A stretch of 64,000 nt of DNA, taken from the NCBI RefSeq assembly GCF_002015035.1, contig NZ_MUXY01000002.1, positions 1 to 64,000 of the forward strand, read 5' to 3'. The position numbers were made by a program, and so were the translations under genes. The first letter of the stretch is position 1. Every line of letters starts with the position of its first letter. Shown here one piece after another: positions 47,697 to 56,700 of this stretch. The DNA comes from Haemophilus parahaemolyticus (lineage in GTDB: Bacteria; Pseudomonadota; Gammaproteobacteria; Enterobacterales; Pasteurellaceae). The notes beneath the pieces are model-generated. The model had not been told where the DNA came from. It worked only from the letters and a program-made list of their open reading frames with translations, and searched no databases.

Positions 47697-47867
47697 ATGG
47701 ATAAAAATCTCTTCAATCGCTTAATAAAAAGTACAGAACAAATGGTTATGATTGAGAAAAAACTCGTAGCTAAAGTTGAAAGCATTACAAAAATACCTCT
47801 AGAAAATGTATCGTGTGCGGATTTGCAAAATCCACACACATTTTCGCAAAACCTCAATAAAAATTAA
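47697..47867 (+). pseudogene. Truncated antitoxin-like (NadS/HigA type) ORF
   Basis: 56 codons beginning MDKNLFNRLIKSTEQMVMIE, which resembles the first 30 residues of NadS/HigA-type helix-turn-helix antitoxins. The helix-turn-helix itself is missing. From about residue 39 the frame (CADLQNPHTFSQNLNKN) is encoded by dispersed repeat C, so the 3' part was probably replaced by the repeat. No toxin gene is beside it. Family call is from the N terminus only. Confidence 0.5.
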
Positions 47868-47905
47868 CCGCTTACGTGCGTGAACCTTTGTTTCACACAC
47901 CCTAC
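47814..47905. repeat. Dispersed repeat C, second copy
   Basis: It shares ATTTGCAAAATCCACACACA, CCGCTTACGTGCGTGAACC and TTCACACACCCTAC with the copy at 16444-16538. It overlaps the 3' part of the truncated antitoxin-like ORF and lies upstream of the fucR-like gene. Confidence 0.65.
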
Positions 47906-48030
47906 GAACAAAGTTTTATGTTAATGAATTTTGTGATCCCCCTCCCAATTTTCGCCTTTCTTGCTCGACAAGCGGTCTGATTTCACTCAAAATTGGTAAA
48001 TTCTTTTCCGACAAACCACAGGATGTGACG

Positions 48031-48774
48031 ATGGGAAAACGCCACGAGCTGATTTTAGATTACTTAAAAGAGTATGAAGAGGCAGGTTCGGCAGAACTTG
48101 CCGAAAGTTTAGGGGTATCGATTGAAACTATCCGACGCGATTTAAACAAACTCGCTGACCAAAACAAGCTCTATCGCACACACGGGGGAGCGATGAGTTT
48201 GCAAAGCCAGAATATTGGACAATCTTTTTCTACCCGTAAGAAATCCCATAATGACGGCAAAAAACACATTGCCGAGCTAATTCGCGAGCAGATTTTTGAA
48301 GATGCGGTGATTGTGCTTGATGCCAGCTCAACCGCGTGGTATATCGCCCAACGTCTGCCTAATATTCCGTGTAAAATCATTACCAGCTCAATGCGTATCA
48401 TCCACGCCCTCGCCTATAAACCTCACATCGAAACCATCGCCACAGGCGGTATTTATTCCGAAAAATATGATGCTTTCTACGGCCCTTTTTCCGAACATCT
48501 GTTCTCACGCTTACATATTGATATGGCAATTTTCTCGTGCACAGGCATTTATGAAGGAGCAATTTGGGAATCTAACCAACTTAATTTGCCATTTAAACGT
48601 AAAGTACTTGCAATGAGCAAGCAAAAATTCTTAGTTGCCGATCACTCCAAAATTGAACGAAAAGATGTGTTCAGACTTTGTAAATTGACAGAAATTGATA
48701 AACTGTTTACTGACGAACCGATTACTGATGAGTTGTTACCGCAGTATCAAAACTGCGTAGAAGTAATTTGGTAA
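48031..48774 (+). CDS. fucR: DeoR-family regulator, FucR-like
   Basis: A 247-residue DeoR-type regulator: winged helix-turn-helix (LAESLGVSIETIRRDLNKL, residues about 22-42), then a sugar-phosphate-isomerase-like sensor domain. VIVLDASSTAWYIAQRLPNI and FSCTGIYEGAIWESNQLN match the E. coli FucR blocks ALDASSTCWYLARQLPDI and FSCEGIDSSGALWDSNAIN. That makes it a likely activator of the fuc operon responding to L-fuculose 1-phosphate, although it lies 18 kb from fucI. ATG 48031 has AGGA 7 bases upstream; the earlier in-frame GTG is less likely. Confidence 0.78.
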   Translation: MGKRHELILDYLKEYEEAGSAELAESLGVSIETIRRDLNKLADQNKLYRTHGGAMSLQSQNIGQSFSTRKKSHNDGKKHIAELIREQIFEDAVIVLDASSTAWYIAQRLPNIPCKIITSSMRIIHALAYKPHIETIATGGIYSEKYDAFYGPFSEHLFSRLHIDMAIFSCTGIYEGAIWESNQLNLPFKRKVLAMSKQKFLVADHSKIERKDVFRLCKLTEIDKLFTDEPITDELLPQYQNCVEVIW

Positions 48775-48787
48775 TTTGCAAAAGAAA

Positions 48788-48811
48788 ACCGACCGCTTGG
48801 TCGGTGTTTTT
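48788..48811 (+). terminator. Terminator of the FucR-like gene
   Basis: ACCGACC/GGTCGGT with GCTT loop followed by GTTTTTA, the same USS-based hairpin as after rpsT. Confidence 0.88.
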
Positions 48812-48824
48812 ATGCCTAAAATCG

Positions 48825-50201
48825 CTATAAGAAAAACGAACTTACTTGGAACAATTTTTCAATTTCACTCACGTGTTTTTTATCGTTTACGAACAAAATC
48901 ACACGGTCTTCAGCTTGGATTTCAGTGGATTTGTGGGCAATCATCACCTGACTATCTCGCACAATTGCCCCAACAATCGCCCCTTGCGGAAGCTTAAGCT
49001 CTCGTACTTTTCTCCCTACCACTTTGGAAGACTCCTCATCACCGTGGGCAACCACTTCAATCCCTTCAGCTAAACCTTGTTTGAGCGAAACCACTTTCAC
49101 AATATCGCCTTTGCGAACATAGCTAGAAAGTGCAGAAATAGTCGATTGCTGTGGTGACATCGCAATATCAATCGTTCCGCCTTGAATTAAGTGCAAATAA
49201 GACATCCGTTGCACTAACACAATCGCTTTTTTCGCCCCTAAACGTTTTGCCAACAGTGCTGCCATGATATTGGCTTCATCGTCGCTGGTTAAGGCAAGGA
49301 AAAGATCAATATTTTCGATATGCTCTTCAAAAAGCAACTCTTGATCCGACGCATCGCCTTGTAACACAAGGGCTTTTTCTAGCTTAGTTGAAAGTACTTC
49401 AGCTTTTTCACGGCTTCGCTCAATGATTTTCACGCTGCACTGATTTTCCAAATCCTTCGCTAACCCTAATCCGATTGAGCCACCACCTACAATCATCACT
49501 CGTTTATGCGGACGCTCCAAACGTTGCAGCTCACTCATAATCGCCTTGATGTTTTGCGTTTCACAGATAAAGAAAACTTCATCACCTGCTTCGATAATAG
49601 TCGAGCCTTGCGGGATAATGGCACGATCTTGGCGGAAAATTGCCACAATGCGAGCATCAATATAAGGTAGATGATCGTGCAAGGCAGAAATTGGGTAACC
49701 GACCAAAGGTCCACCGTAATAGGCTTTCGTGCTAACAAGGCTGACCAAATCATCGGCAAAATGTGCCACTTGCAACGCCCCAGGATAGTTAATCAGACGT
49801 AAAATATCCTTTTGCACCAACAATTCAGGTGCAATCACGTGGTCTATCGGTAAATTATCGTTGCCGAACAGATGTTCACGCTCACGCACATAGTCACTAT
49901 TACGAATTCGCACAATCTTAGTCGGCACTTTGAACAAACTATACGCAACTTGACTGGCGATCATATTGATTTCATCACTATCGGTCACCGCCACCAACAT
50001 ATCTGCATCGTTCGCTCCCGCCTGTCGCAAAATACGAGGCGATGCCCCATTGCCTTTTAGCACGCGTAAATCGTGCTTTTCCTGCAATTTATCAAGCAAA
50101 TCTTGGCGATCATCAATCAGCGTGATGTCGTTTTCGTCATTAGAAAGCGAAGCTGCCAGCGTCGAGCCCACCTGCCCCGCTCCGAGGATGATTATTTTCA
50201 T
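48825..50201 (-). CDS. trkA: Trk potassium uptake peripheral protein TrkA
   Basis: NAD(H)-binding regulatory subunit of the Trk K+ transporter, on the cytosolic face of the membrane. 458 residues, as in E. coli. Two RCK modules: TrkA-N with [16 protein letters not shown] (GxGxxG) and TrkA-C, then a second TrkA-N with [15 protein letters not shown] and a second TrkA-C ending at residue 458. It lies downstream of rsmB on the same strand (rsmB-trkA order is conserved), with a repeat-B element in between. Confidence 0.96.
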   Translation of the reverse strand: MKIIILGAGQVGSTLAASLSNDENDITLIDDRQDLLDKLQEKHDLRVLKGNGASPRILRQAGANDADMLVAVTDSDEINMIASQVAYSLFKVPTKIVRIRNSDYVREREHLFGNDNLPIDHVIAPELLVQKDILRLINYPGALQVAHFADDLVSLVSTKAYYGGPLVGYPISALHDHLPYIDARIVAIFRQDRAIIPQGSTIIEAGDEVFFICETQNIKAIMSELQRLERPHKRVMIVGGGSIGLGLAKDLENQCSVKIIERSREKAEVLSTKLEKALVLQGDASDQELLFEEHIENIDLFLALTSDDEANIMAALLAKRLGAKKAIVLVQRMSYLHLIQGGTIDIAMSPQQSTISALSSYVRKGDIVKVVSLKQGLAEGIEVVAHGDEESSKVVGRKVRELKLPQGAIVGAIVRDSQVMIAHKSTEIQAEDRVILFVNDKKHVSEIEKLFQVSSFFL

Positions 50202-50238
50202 AATGATTTTTTATTTTTATTGTATTACCCTCATTTGC

Positions 50239-50315
50239 GTAGGGGTGGGGTTTATCCCCATCCAATAAAACATATCATTGATATTGATTTCGGGCGGGGA
50301 TAAACCCCGCCCCTA
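50239..50315. repeat. Dispersed inverted repeat B between trkA and rsmB
   Basis: GTAGGGGTGGGGTTTATCCC at the left and GGGATAAACCCCGCCCCTAC at the right are inverted copies, 77 bases end to end. Each arm also contains its own small GGGG-TTTAT-CCCC hairpin. Confidence 0.85.
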
Positions 50316-50351
50316 CACAAAACGAGATTGCTACGAATTATATTGTTCTTA

Positions 50352-51653
50352 TCAACCCGCTTTTTTTAACTTCGCATAAAAGAATCCATCCCCGCCGTTG
50401 GGCTGAGGGAAGAATTGTTTTTCGGTCACTTTTTCACCGTGAAAATCCATCTCCACCGCTTCAGCATCCGAGTGATTTTCAAGGAAACGTTGAATTTGCA
50501 AGCTGTTCTCTTCTGGCAAAATCGAGCAAGTCGCATAAAGCAAAATGCCGTTTGGTTTTAATCTTGCCCAAAGTGCCTCTAAAATCTTAGCTTGCAAGTT
50601 GGCAAGTTCAGTAATGTCCGCTTCTTTGCGAAGCCATTTAATATCAGGATGACGACGAATCACCCCCGTTGCCGAACAAGGTGCATCAAGCAGAATGCGG
50701 TCGAACATTACGCCCTTTTCAAGCCACGTATCAGGCTGGCTGGCATCGCCACAAATCACCGTCGCAGCTTGGTTGAGACGCATTAAATTCTCCCGCACAC
50801 GTTTCAAGCGATTTTCTTCAATATCTAACGCAAAAACGACCGCTTGCGGGGCTTTTTCAAGAATATGTGTGGTTTTGCCACCAGGCGCGGCACAGGCATC
50901 TAAAATCGTTTCACCATTTTGAGCGTCGAGCAACTCAGCTGACCATTGAGCGTGAGCATCTTGCACCGTCGCCCAGCCTTGTTCGAAGTGAGGCAATTGG
51001 TTTACCGACACTGGATTCTCAAGTAAAATAGCACAATCAGGCACGCAAGCGGGCGGATTTTCACGTTGATTTGCTAACTCGCCCAATAAAGCCACATAAT
51101 CTTTCGGCTGAATATGCTGCACGTTGGCACGAACCCACATCGGTGGACGCTGATTATTCGCCTCTACAATCTCACGCCAATGCGGATAGGCTTTTTTGAT
51201 TTTATTCACAAACCATTCAGGGTGAAGCGTTTGCCAATGTTTATCGACTACAGCGAGAATTTGCTCTTGCTCACGCAGGAAACGACGCAACACGCCGTTA
51301 GTTAGAGCACGGAAGCTGTCGAGTTTCAGCGTTTTAGTCGCATTCACCACTTCATCCACTGCCGCGTGAGCTGGCACACGCATATAAAGCAGTTGATACA
51401 ACCCAACCAACAGCAAGCAATGCACCAAGCGGATTTTACCCTTGAGCGGTTTTTCCACTAACTGCTTGATGATGCTTTCCAAACGAGGCAACACACGACA
51501 GATGCCAAACGTCACCTCTTGCACCAACGGTAAATCTTTTGGCTCAAGCTGATGGTGAGCTTCAGGGATGAGGGTAGAAAGCGATTTGCCCTGATCCAAC
51601 ACCTCTAAAATAATTTGTGCGGCAACCGCACGAGGGGATTTTTTTTTCATCAT
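50352..51653 (-). CDS. rsmB: 16S rRNA (cytosine-967-C5)-methyltransferase RsmB
   Basis: SAM-dependent methylation of C967 in helix 31 of 16S rRNA. An N-terminal NusB-like RNA-binding domain ([20 protein letters not shown]...) is followed by the Rossmann methyltransferase. It has SAM motif [31 protein letters not shown] with one conserved Cys, and [13 protein letters not shown] with the catalytic Cys. ATG 51653 ([10 protein letters not shown], 433 residues) is my start; 51650 or 51671 are possible. The Shine-Dalgarno sequence is weak because a palindrome-A hairpin sits just upstream. def-fmt, its usual partners, are absent; selB precedes it instead. Confidence 0.94.
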   Translation of the reverse strand: MMKKKSPRAVAAQIILEVLDQGKSLSTLIPEAHHQLEPKDLPLVQEVTFGICRVLPRLESIIKQLVEKPLKGKIRLVHCLLLVGLYQLLYMRVPAHAAVDEVVNATKTLKLDSFRALTNGVLRRFLREQEQILAVVDKHWQTLHPEWFVNKIKKAYPHWREIVEANNQRPPMWVRANVQHIQPKDYVALLGELANQRENPPACVPDCAILLENPVSVNQLPHFEQGWATVQDAHAQWSAELLDAQNGETILDACAAPGGKTTHILEKAPQAVVFALDIEENRLKRVRENLMRLNQAATVICGDASQPDTWLEKGVMFDRILLDAPCSATGVIRRHPDIKWLRKEADITELANLQAKILEALWARLKPNGILLYATCSILPEENSLQIQRFLENHSDAEAVEMDFHGEKVTEKQFFPQPNGGDGFFYAKLKKAG

Positions 51654-51673
51654 ATATTTTTCTAAGAACATTC

Positions 51674-51694
51674 CCCCTCTTTAGCAAAGAGGGG
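51674..51694. repeat. Dispersed palindrome A core between selB and rsmB
   Basis: CCCCTCTTT/AAAGAGGGG with a 3-base loop, 21 bases upstream of rsmB and 6 bases after the selB stop codon. Confidence 0.85.
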
Positions 51695-51699
51695 TAATA

Positions 51700-53568
51700 T
51701 TAAAAACTCTCCGCATCCCTCAACAGATGCACATTCCCTTTACGACGGAGGAAACCTGTGCGATCAAAATACTCCATCAACTGCACGGTAAGTTTGCGTC
51801 CATATTGCAATTCATCGCGTAATTGATTAACAGAAATCTCACCGTGGGTTTGCACAAATGCTTTAATCCAGCTTGCGAATTGTTGGATTTGTTCAGCAAG
51901 TAAGAAGCGATCTTTGACAATTGGCACGGCATAGCCCAGTTTTCCTGCTTTGTAGAGCAAGTTTCGCGTATCCGTTTCATCAAGGCTAAGCTCGGTTGCG
52001 ATTTCTCGCACCCAAAGGGCTTGATTAGTAGCTTCAAAAAGCGGTCGAATTTGTTGCCAAATTTGCAATTCTGTTGCCGAAAACTCAATGCGATGCTCAG
52101 GCAGATGCACCCAACCACGCGTTTGAGCCAGCACGCCTTCTTCTACTAATTCATTCAGCCATTGCAACGCCAAACCTTCAGGCTGTTCAAGCACCGCCAT
52201 GCGATAAAGGCGAGCTTTAGAAAGCCCTAGTTGGTCTTGATGGTTGGCATGATATTCCGTTAGTTTCTCGACCATTCTTTGCTGGATTTGTTGCTTAAAT
52301 TTGCAGGAGAAAATCCACTTATCATAAACTATCGCATCTGTATTTTCAGGTAATTGGCTAGCAAAACGCTGTTCTGCCCAAAGCAAGAAATCCAACGTCA
52401 AAGCACGATTTTGCAACACCAACGCCAGACGAGCAGTAAAATCATCGCAAGCGGTTGTTTTTGCCAATTCATTGACAAAAGCAAGACGAGCTTCACTACG
52501 TTTATGGCGTTTAGGCGAATGAATCTCCAACACCTCCGCACTGCCAAGCGTTTGTCGGTCATCGCCACTGCGAATAATCAATCTGTCGTTTACCGCAATG
52601 TGCAACGGCTCATCTAGCAAAATTTCTGCAAAATAATCGCCATTTTCAACCGCTTGTTTAGCGTTGAGCAAGCTCACTTTGCCTGTTACGTGCGAGGCAA
52701 AATGGTAAAGATGGGCGACGGCACTCTCTTTTAACGGCTGAATCACGTTGAACCGCACAGTAATGCGGTCAGTCATGAACTGTGGCACAAGTTCGGTAAT
52801 CCAATCACCACGCTGCACCTGCTCTTTTTCCACGTTCGCAATGTTGAGTGCCAAACGCTGCCCTGCCAAGCCGATTTCCGACGGACTATTTTGAGCGTGA
52901 ATGCCTTTTATCCGCACTTTTTGACCGCTTGAGAGGTAAAATTCCGAGCCAATTTTAACCTGCCCCGCCACTGCTGTGCCCGTAACCACCAGCCCTGCAC
53001 CTTTTACGTTGAACACACGGTCAATCGCATAGCGAAACGGTTTGTCGATTGCACTTTTAGCTTGTGCATTAAGGGCAATCAGATAATTTTTTAACGCTTC
53101 AATGCCCTGTCCTGTATGTGCTGAAGTCACAAAAACAGGTACTTCCGCTAAGAAAGGATAACGGCTTTGAATGGAATGAATTAGCTGTTCGATTTGGTTT
53201 GTTTCCGCACGATCTGCTTTGGTAATCACCAGCATAATATGCGAAAAACGGAGCAATTTCAGAATCTCAAGATGCTCTTCGGTTTGCGGCTTAATGCCCT
53301 CTTCGGCGGAAACTACCAACAAAGCGTGCTGAATACCGCCTACGCCTGCAAGCATATTCGACAAAAAGCGTTGATGCCCTGGCACATCGATAAAGCCAAG
53401 AATATCCTCCTTGCCGTTTGGCGTTTTGATCGGCAGATAAGCGTAGCCCAAATCAATGGTCAGCCCACGTTTTTTCTCTTCAGGTAAGTGTGCCGTGTTT
53501 GTGCCCGTTAAGGCTTGCAGTAGTGCGGTTTTGCCGTGATCGACGTGACCTGCGGTAACAACAATCAT
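51700..53568 (-). CDS. selB: Selenocysteine-specific elongation factor SelB
   Basis: GTPase that brings Sec-tRNA(Sec) to UGA codons next to a SECIS hairpin. From ATG 53568 (MIVVTAGHVDHGKTALLQAL) the product is 622 residues; E. coli SelB has 614. G1 GHVDHGKT, G2 KRGLTIDLGYAY, G3 DVPGH and G4 TKADR are intact. EF-Tu-like domains II and III follow, and the C terminus holds four winged-helix domains that bind SECIS RNA. GGGGATAAG precedes the ATG. Together with selA and selC the decoding set is here except selD, and no selenoprotein gene is in the window. Confidence 0.96.
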   Translation of the reverse strand: MIVVTAGHVDHGKTALLQALTGTNTAHLPEEKKRGLTIDLGYAYLPIKTPNGKEDILGFIDVPGHQRFLSNMLAGVGGIQHALLVVSAEEGIKPQTEEHLEILKLLRFSHIMLVITKADRAETNQIEQLIHSIQSRYPFLAEVPVFVTSAHTGQGIEALKNYLIALNAQAKSAIDKPFRYAIDRVFNVKGAGLVVTGTAVAGQVKIGSEFYLSSGQKVRIKGIHAQNSPSEIGLAGQRLALNIANVEKEQVQRGDWITELVPQFMTDRITVRFNVIQPLKESAVAHLYHFASHVTGKVSLLNAKQAVENGDYFAEILLDEPLHIAVNDRLIIRSGDDRQTLGSAEVLEIHSPKRHKRSEARLAFVNELAKTTACDDFTARLALVLQNRALTLDFLLWAEQRFASQLPENTDAIVYDKWIFSCKFKQQIQQRMVEKLTEYHANHQDQLGLSKARLYRMAVLEQPEGLALQWLNELVEEGVLAQTRGWVHLPEHRIEFSATELQIWQQIRPLFEATNQALWVREIATELSLDETDTRNLLYKAGKLGYAVPIVKDRFLLAEQIQQFASWIKAFVQTHGEISVNQLRDELQYGRKLTVQLMEYFDRTGFLRRKGNVHLLRDAESF

Positions 53569-53713
53569 CTTATCCCCTTGCTGAATTTCTGTATTTATTG
53601 TGGGCAATCATACCACACCCCGCCTTTTTACGCTAAAATAGCCCTATTTTTGCAAATAAATTTATTTATTGTGCAATTAGAGACGACAAGATAAGCCTTA
53701 ACGTAATTTTTAC

Positions 53714-53783
53714 GTAGGGGAGGGGTTTATCCCCTCCCAATATATCCATTTATACAGAGGGCGGGGATAAACCCCACCCCTAC
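53714..53783. repeat. Dispersed inverted repeat B between selB and proS
   Basis: GTAGGGGAGGGGTTTATCCC at the left and GGGATAAACCCCACCCCTAC at the right, 70 bases end to end, in the divergent selB/proS region. Nothing else recognisable lies in this 267-base gap. Confidence 0.85.
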
Positions 53784-53835
53784 AAATGTCTTGGCATACA
53801 TTCGGAATAATTTAAATTTACAAATAGGAAAAACA

Positions 53836-55551
53836 ATGCGTACAAGTCAATATTTATTCTCCACTCTTAAAGAAACGCCAAATGATGCTCAAGTGGTAAG
53901 CCACCAGTTAATGCTACGTGCAGGTATGATTCGCCCGATGGCATCAGGTTTATATAACTGGTTGCCGACGGGTATTCGTGTATTGAAAAAAGTAGAAAAG
54001 ATTATTCGCGAAGAGATGAACAAAGGCGGTGCAATCGAGGTATTAATGCCCGTGGTGCAACCTGCAGAATTATGGGAAGAGTCTGGTCGTTGGGATCAAT
54101 ATGGCCCTGAGCTCCTTCGTTTTGAAGACCGCGGAAACCGTAACTTTGTACTTGGGCCAACCCACGAGGAAGTGATTACAGATTTAGTCCGCCGAGAAGT
54201 TTCTTCATACAAACAACTTCCACTTAATTTATACCAAATTCAAACGAAATTCCGTGATGAAGTGCGCCCTCGTTTTGGTGTAATGCGTTCGCGTGAATTT
54301 ATTATGAAAGATGCGTACTCTTTCCACACTACCCAAGAAAGTTTGCAAGAAACCTATGATGTGATGTACCAAGTGTACAGTAACATTTTTAACCGTTTAG
54401 GCTTAGATTTCCGTGCGGTGCAAGCGGATACAGGGTCTATCGGTGGTTCTGCTTCGCACGAGTTCCAAGTGTTGGCATCAAGCGGGGAAGATGATGTTGT
54501 ATTCTCAACAGAATCGGATTTTGCAGCAAATATTGAGCTTGCAGAAGCAATTGCTGTAGGCGAACGCCAAGCACCAACGGCAGAAATGTGTTTAGTTGAT
54601 ACACCAAATGCGAAAACGATCAATGAACTTGTAGAGCAATTCAGCTTGCCAATCGAGAAAACAGTAAAAACCTTGATTGTGAAAGGATCTAATGAAAATC
54701 AACCGCTTGTTGCCTTGATTATTCGTGGCGATCACGAATTAAATGAAATCAAAGCTCAAAAACACCCGTTAGTAGCAGATCCCCTTGAGTTTGCGGACGA
54801 AGCAGAAATCAAAGCGAAAATTGGGGCAGGCGTGGGTTCATTAGGTGCGGTAAATCTTAATATTCCTGCAATTATTGACCGCACTGTGGCGTTAATGTCT
54901 GATTTTAGTTGTGGTGCGAATATCGATGGAAAACATTACTTCAATGTGAACTGGGAACGAGATGTTGCAATGCCAGAAGTATTTGATTTACGCAACGTAG
55001 TTGAAGGCGATCCAAGTCCAGATGGTAAAGGCACGCTTCAAATCAAACGTGGTATTGAAGTGGGGCATATTTTCCAACTTGGTAAAAAATACTCTGAAGC
55101 AATGAAAGCGACCGTTCAAGGCGAAGATGGTAAACCGCTTGTGATGACAATGGGTTGCTACGGTATTGGGGTAACTCGTGTGGTGGCTTCAGCCATTGAA
55201 CAACATCACGATGAGCGCGGTATCATCTGGCCATCAGATGAAATTGCACCATTTACTGTGGCGATTGTGCCAATGAATATGCACAAATCTGAAAGCGTAC
55301 AAAAATACGCTGAGGAACTTTACCGCACTTTACAATCACAAGGCGTTGATGTGATTTTTGATGATCGTAAAGAACGCCCAGGCGTGATGTTCGCCGATAT
55401 GGAACTTATCGGCGTACCGCATATGGTGGTAATCGGCGAGAAAAACCTAGACAATGGCGAAATTGAATACAAAAACCGCCGCACAGGCGAAAAACAGATG
55501 ATTGCGAAAGAGCAGTTGTTAGCGTTTTTGAAAGAAAATGTGAAAGCGTAA
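53836..55551 (+). CDS. proS: Prolyl-tRNA synthetase
   Basis: Charges tRNA-Pro; prokaryotic-type class II synthetase with an editing insertion. From ATG 53836 ([20 protein letters not shown]) it has 571 residues (E. coli 572). AGGAA lies just upstream, and the frame upstream overlaps repeat B. Class II motif 1 is around [15 protein letters not shown], and motif 2 is in [25 protein letters not shown]. The INS editing domain (about 220-380) contains VKTLIVKG. Motif 3 is [13 protein letters not shown], and the anticodon domain is C-terminal. Confidence 0.97.
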   Translation: MRTSQYLFSTLKETPNDAQVVSHQLMLRAGMIRPMASGLYNWLPTGIRVLKKVEKIIREEMNKGGAIEVLMPVVQPAELWEESGRWDQYGPELLRFEDRGNRNFVLGPTHEEVITDLVRREVSSYKQLPLNLYQIQTKFRDEVRPRFGVMRSREFIMKDAYSFHTTQESLQETYDVMYQVYSNIFNRLGLDFRAVQADTGSIGGSASHEFQVLASSGEDDVVFSTESDFAANIELAEAIAVGERQAPTAEMCLVDTPNAKTINELVEQFSLPIEKTVKTLIVKGSNENQPLVALIIRGDHELNEIKAQKHPLVADPLEFADEAEIKAKIGAGVGSLGAVNLNIPAIIDRTVALMSDFSCGANIDGKHYFNVNWERDVAMPEVFDLRNVVEGDPSPDGKGTLQIKRGIEVGHIFQLGKKYSEAMKATVQGEDGKPLVMTMGCYGIGVTRVVASAIEQHHDERGIIWPSDEIAPFTVAIVPMNMHKSESVQKYAEELYRTLQSQGVDVIFDDRKERPGVMFADMELIGVPHMVVIGEKNLDNGEIEYKNRRTGEKQMIAKEQLLAFLKENVKA

Positions 55552-55573
55552 TACTACTTCAATGCAAAGAATC

Positions 55574-55602
55574 CAATGGCTAGGTAATCCCTAGCCATTT
55601 TT
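55574..55602 (+). terminator. Terminator of proS
   Basis: AATGGCTAGG/CCTAGCCATT stem with a 5-base loop followed by TTTTAT, 22 bases after the stop. Confidence 0.9.
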
Positions 55603-55674
55603 TATACTTGCAAGCGGTCAGAATTTCATTATAATTCACAAAGTTTTGAATCGAAACTTAATGGTTTATAAATT

Positions 55675-56439
55675 ATGTCAAAACGAAATACGCAACAACG
55701 CCGTCAGCTGATTGTTTCTATGCTGATGGAGCAGAATGAATTAAGCGTTGATTACCTTGCTCAGTTTTTTGATACCTCAGAAGTCACCATTCGCAAGGAT
55801 TTACGGGTGTTAGAAGAAGGCGGTTTTTTATTACGTCGCTATGGTGGAGCAATCAAGATACCATCGGAATTGATGGAAGAAGAAAACAACGAAGAACAGC
55901 TTTCGAAACAAAAGTTAGCTATTGCCAAAGCGGCTTGTGAAATTATTTCTGATCACAATCGCATCATTATTGATAGTGGCAGCACCACTGGGGCGTTGGT
56001 AAAAGCCTTAAACCAAAAAGGCTTGGTAATTATGACCAATTCTCTTTCTCTTGCCAGCGAACTAACGACCTTGGAATGTGAACCGACGGTGTTAATGACA
56101 GGTGGCACTTGGGATGCTCGCTCAGAATCCTTCCAAGGCAAAGTGGCAGAAAATGCCCTTCGTTCTTATGATTTTGACCAGCTTTTTATTGGGGCTGATG
56201 GATTAGATTTAGAACGCGGCACAACGACGTTCAATGAGTTAGTCAGGTTAAGCCAAGTGATGGCAGAAGTAAGCCGTGAAGTAATTGTGTTAATCGAATC
56301 ACAAAAGATCGGAAGAAAAATGCCCAATGTGGAACTTGATTGGTCGAAGATTGACAAAATCATCACTGATAGCCAATTAAGTTACGAAACGAAAGTTTTG
56401 ATTGAACAAAACGGCGTAGAAGTGATTGTGGCGAAATAG
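55675..56439 (+). CDS. DeoR-family transcriptional regulator upstream of glmS
   Basis: A 254-residue DeoR-type regulator: N-terminal helix-turn-helix YLAQFFDTSEVTIRKDLRVL (about residues 23-42) with GGFLLRRYGGAIK. The sensor domain has IIIDSGSTTGALVKAL, MTGGTWDARSESFQG and FIGADGLDLERGTT. The IDSGSTT and GADG motifs bind a sugar phosphate in this family. It precedes glmS on the same strand, as GlmR does in pseudomonads, so control of glmS by an amino-sugar phosphate is a reasonable inference. AgaR/GlpR-type roles are alternatives. A palindrome-A element separates it from glmS. Confidence 0.82.
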   Translation: MSKRNTQQRRQLIVSMLMEQNELSVDYLAQFFDTSEVTIRKDLRVLEEGGFLLRRYGGAIKIPSELMEEENNEEQLSKQKLAIAKAACEIISDHNRIIIDSGSTTGALVKALNQKGLVIMTNSLSLASELTTLECEPTVLMTGGTWDARSESFQGKVAENALRSYDFDQLFIGADGLDLERGTTTFNELVRLSQVMAEVSREVIVLIESQKIGRKMPNVELDWSKIDKIITDSQLSYETKVLIEQNGVEVIVAK

Positions 56440-56460
56440 TACTTATTTTATCGTGTATTT

Positions 56461-56650
56461 TCTCCGTTAATTACTACTGCCAAATCTCCCCTACCCCTCT
56501 TTGCTAAAGAGGGGGATTATATCTAAGGCATTTTAATATCACTTGAGATATTCACTTATCTAAAAGTGTTTCGATATTAGTTTTAGGTTTGAATAGGTTC
56601 CCCTCTTTATCAAAGAGGGGTAGGGGAGATTTGGCAGAAGAAAAAACGGA
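56461..56650. repeat. Palindrome A element, full two-arm copy, between the DeoR gene and glmS
   Basis: The left arm has CTCCGTT, ACTGCCAAATCTCCCCTACC and CCTCTTTGCTAAAGAGGGGG. The right arm is CCCCTCTTTATCAAAGAGGG, then TAGGGGAGATTTGGCAGAAG and AAAAAACGGA. Arms are inverted, about 190 bases end to end. The CTCCGTT/AACGGA outer ends define the element boundary. It ends about 50 bases before glmS. Confidence 0.85.
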
Positions 56651-56700
56651 TAAATCTATAAATTTAAACTCAAATTAAACAAACATTAGGAAACAAATTT

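Noticed and set aside
56461..56650. A glmS-type riboswitch/ribozyme upstream of glmS
   Set aside because: The structure in this region is fully explained by the dispersed palindrome A. No glmS ribozyme core was seen, and this class is known from Firmicutes.
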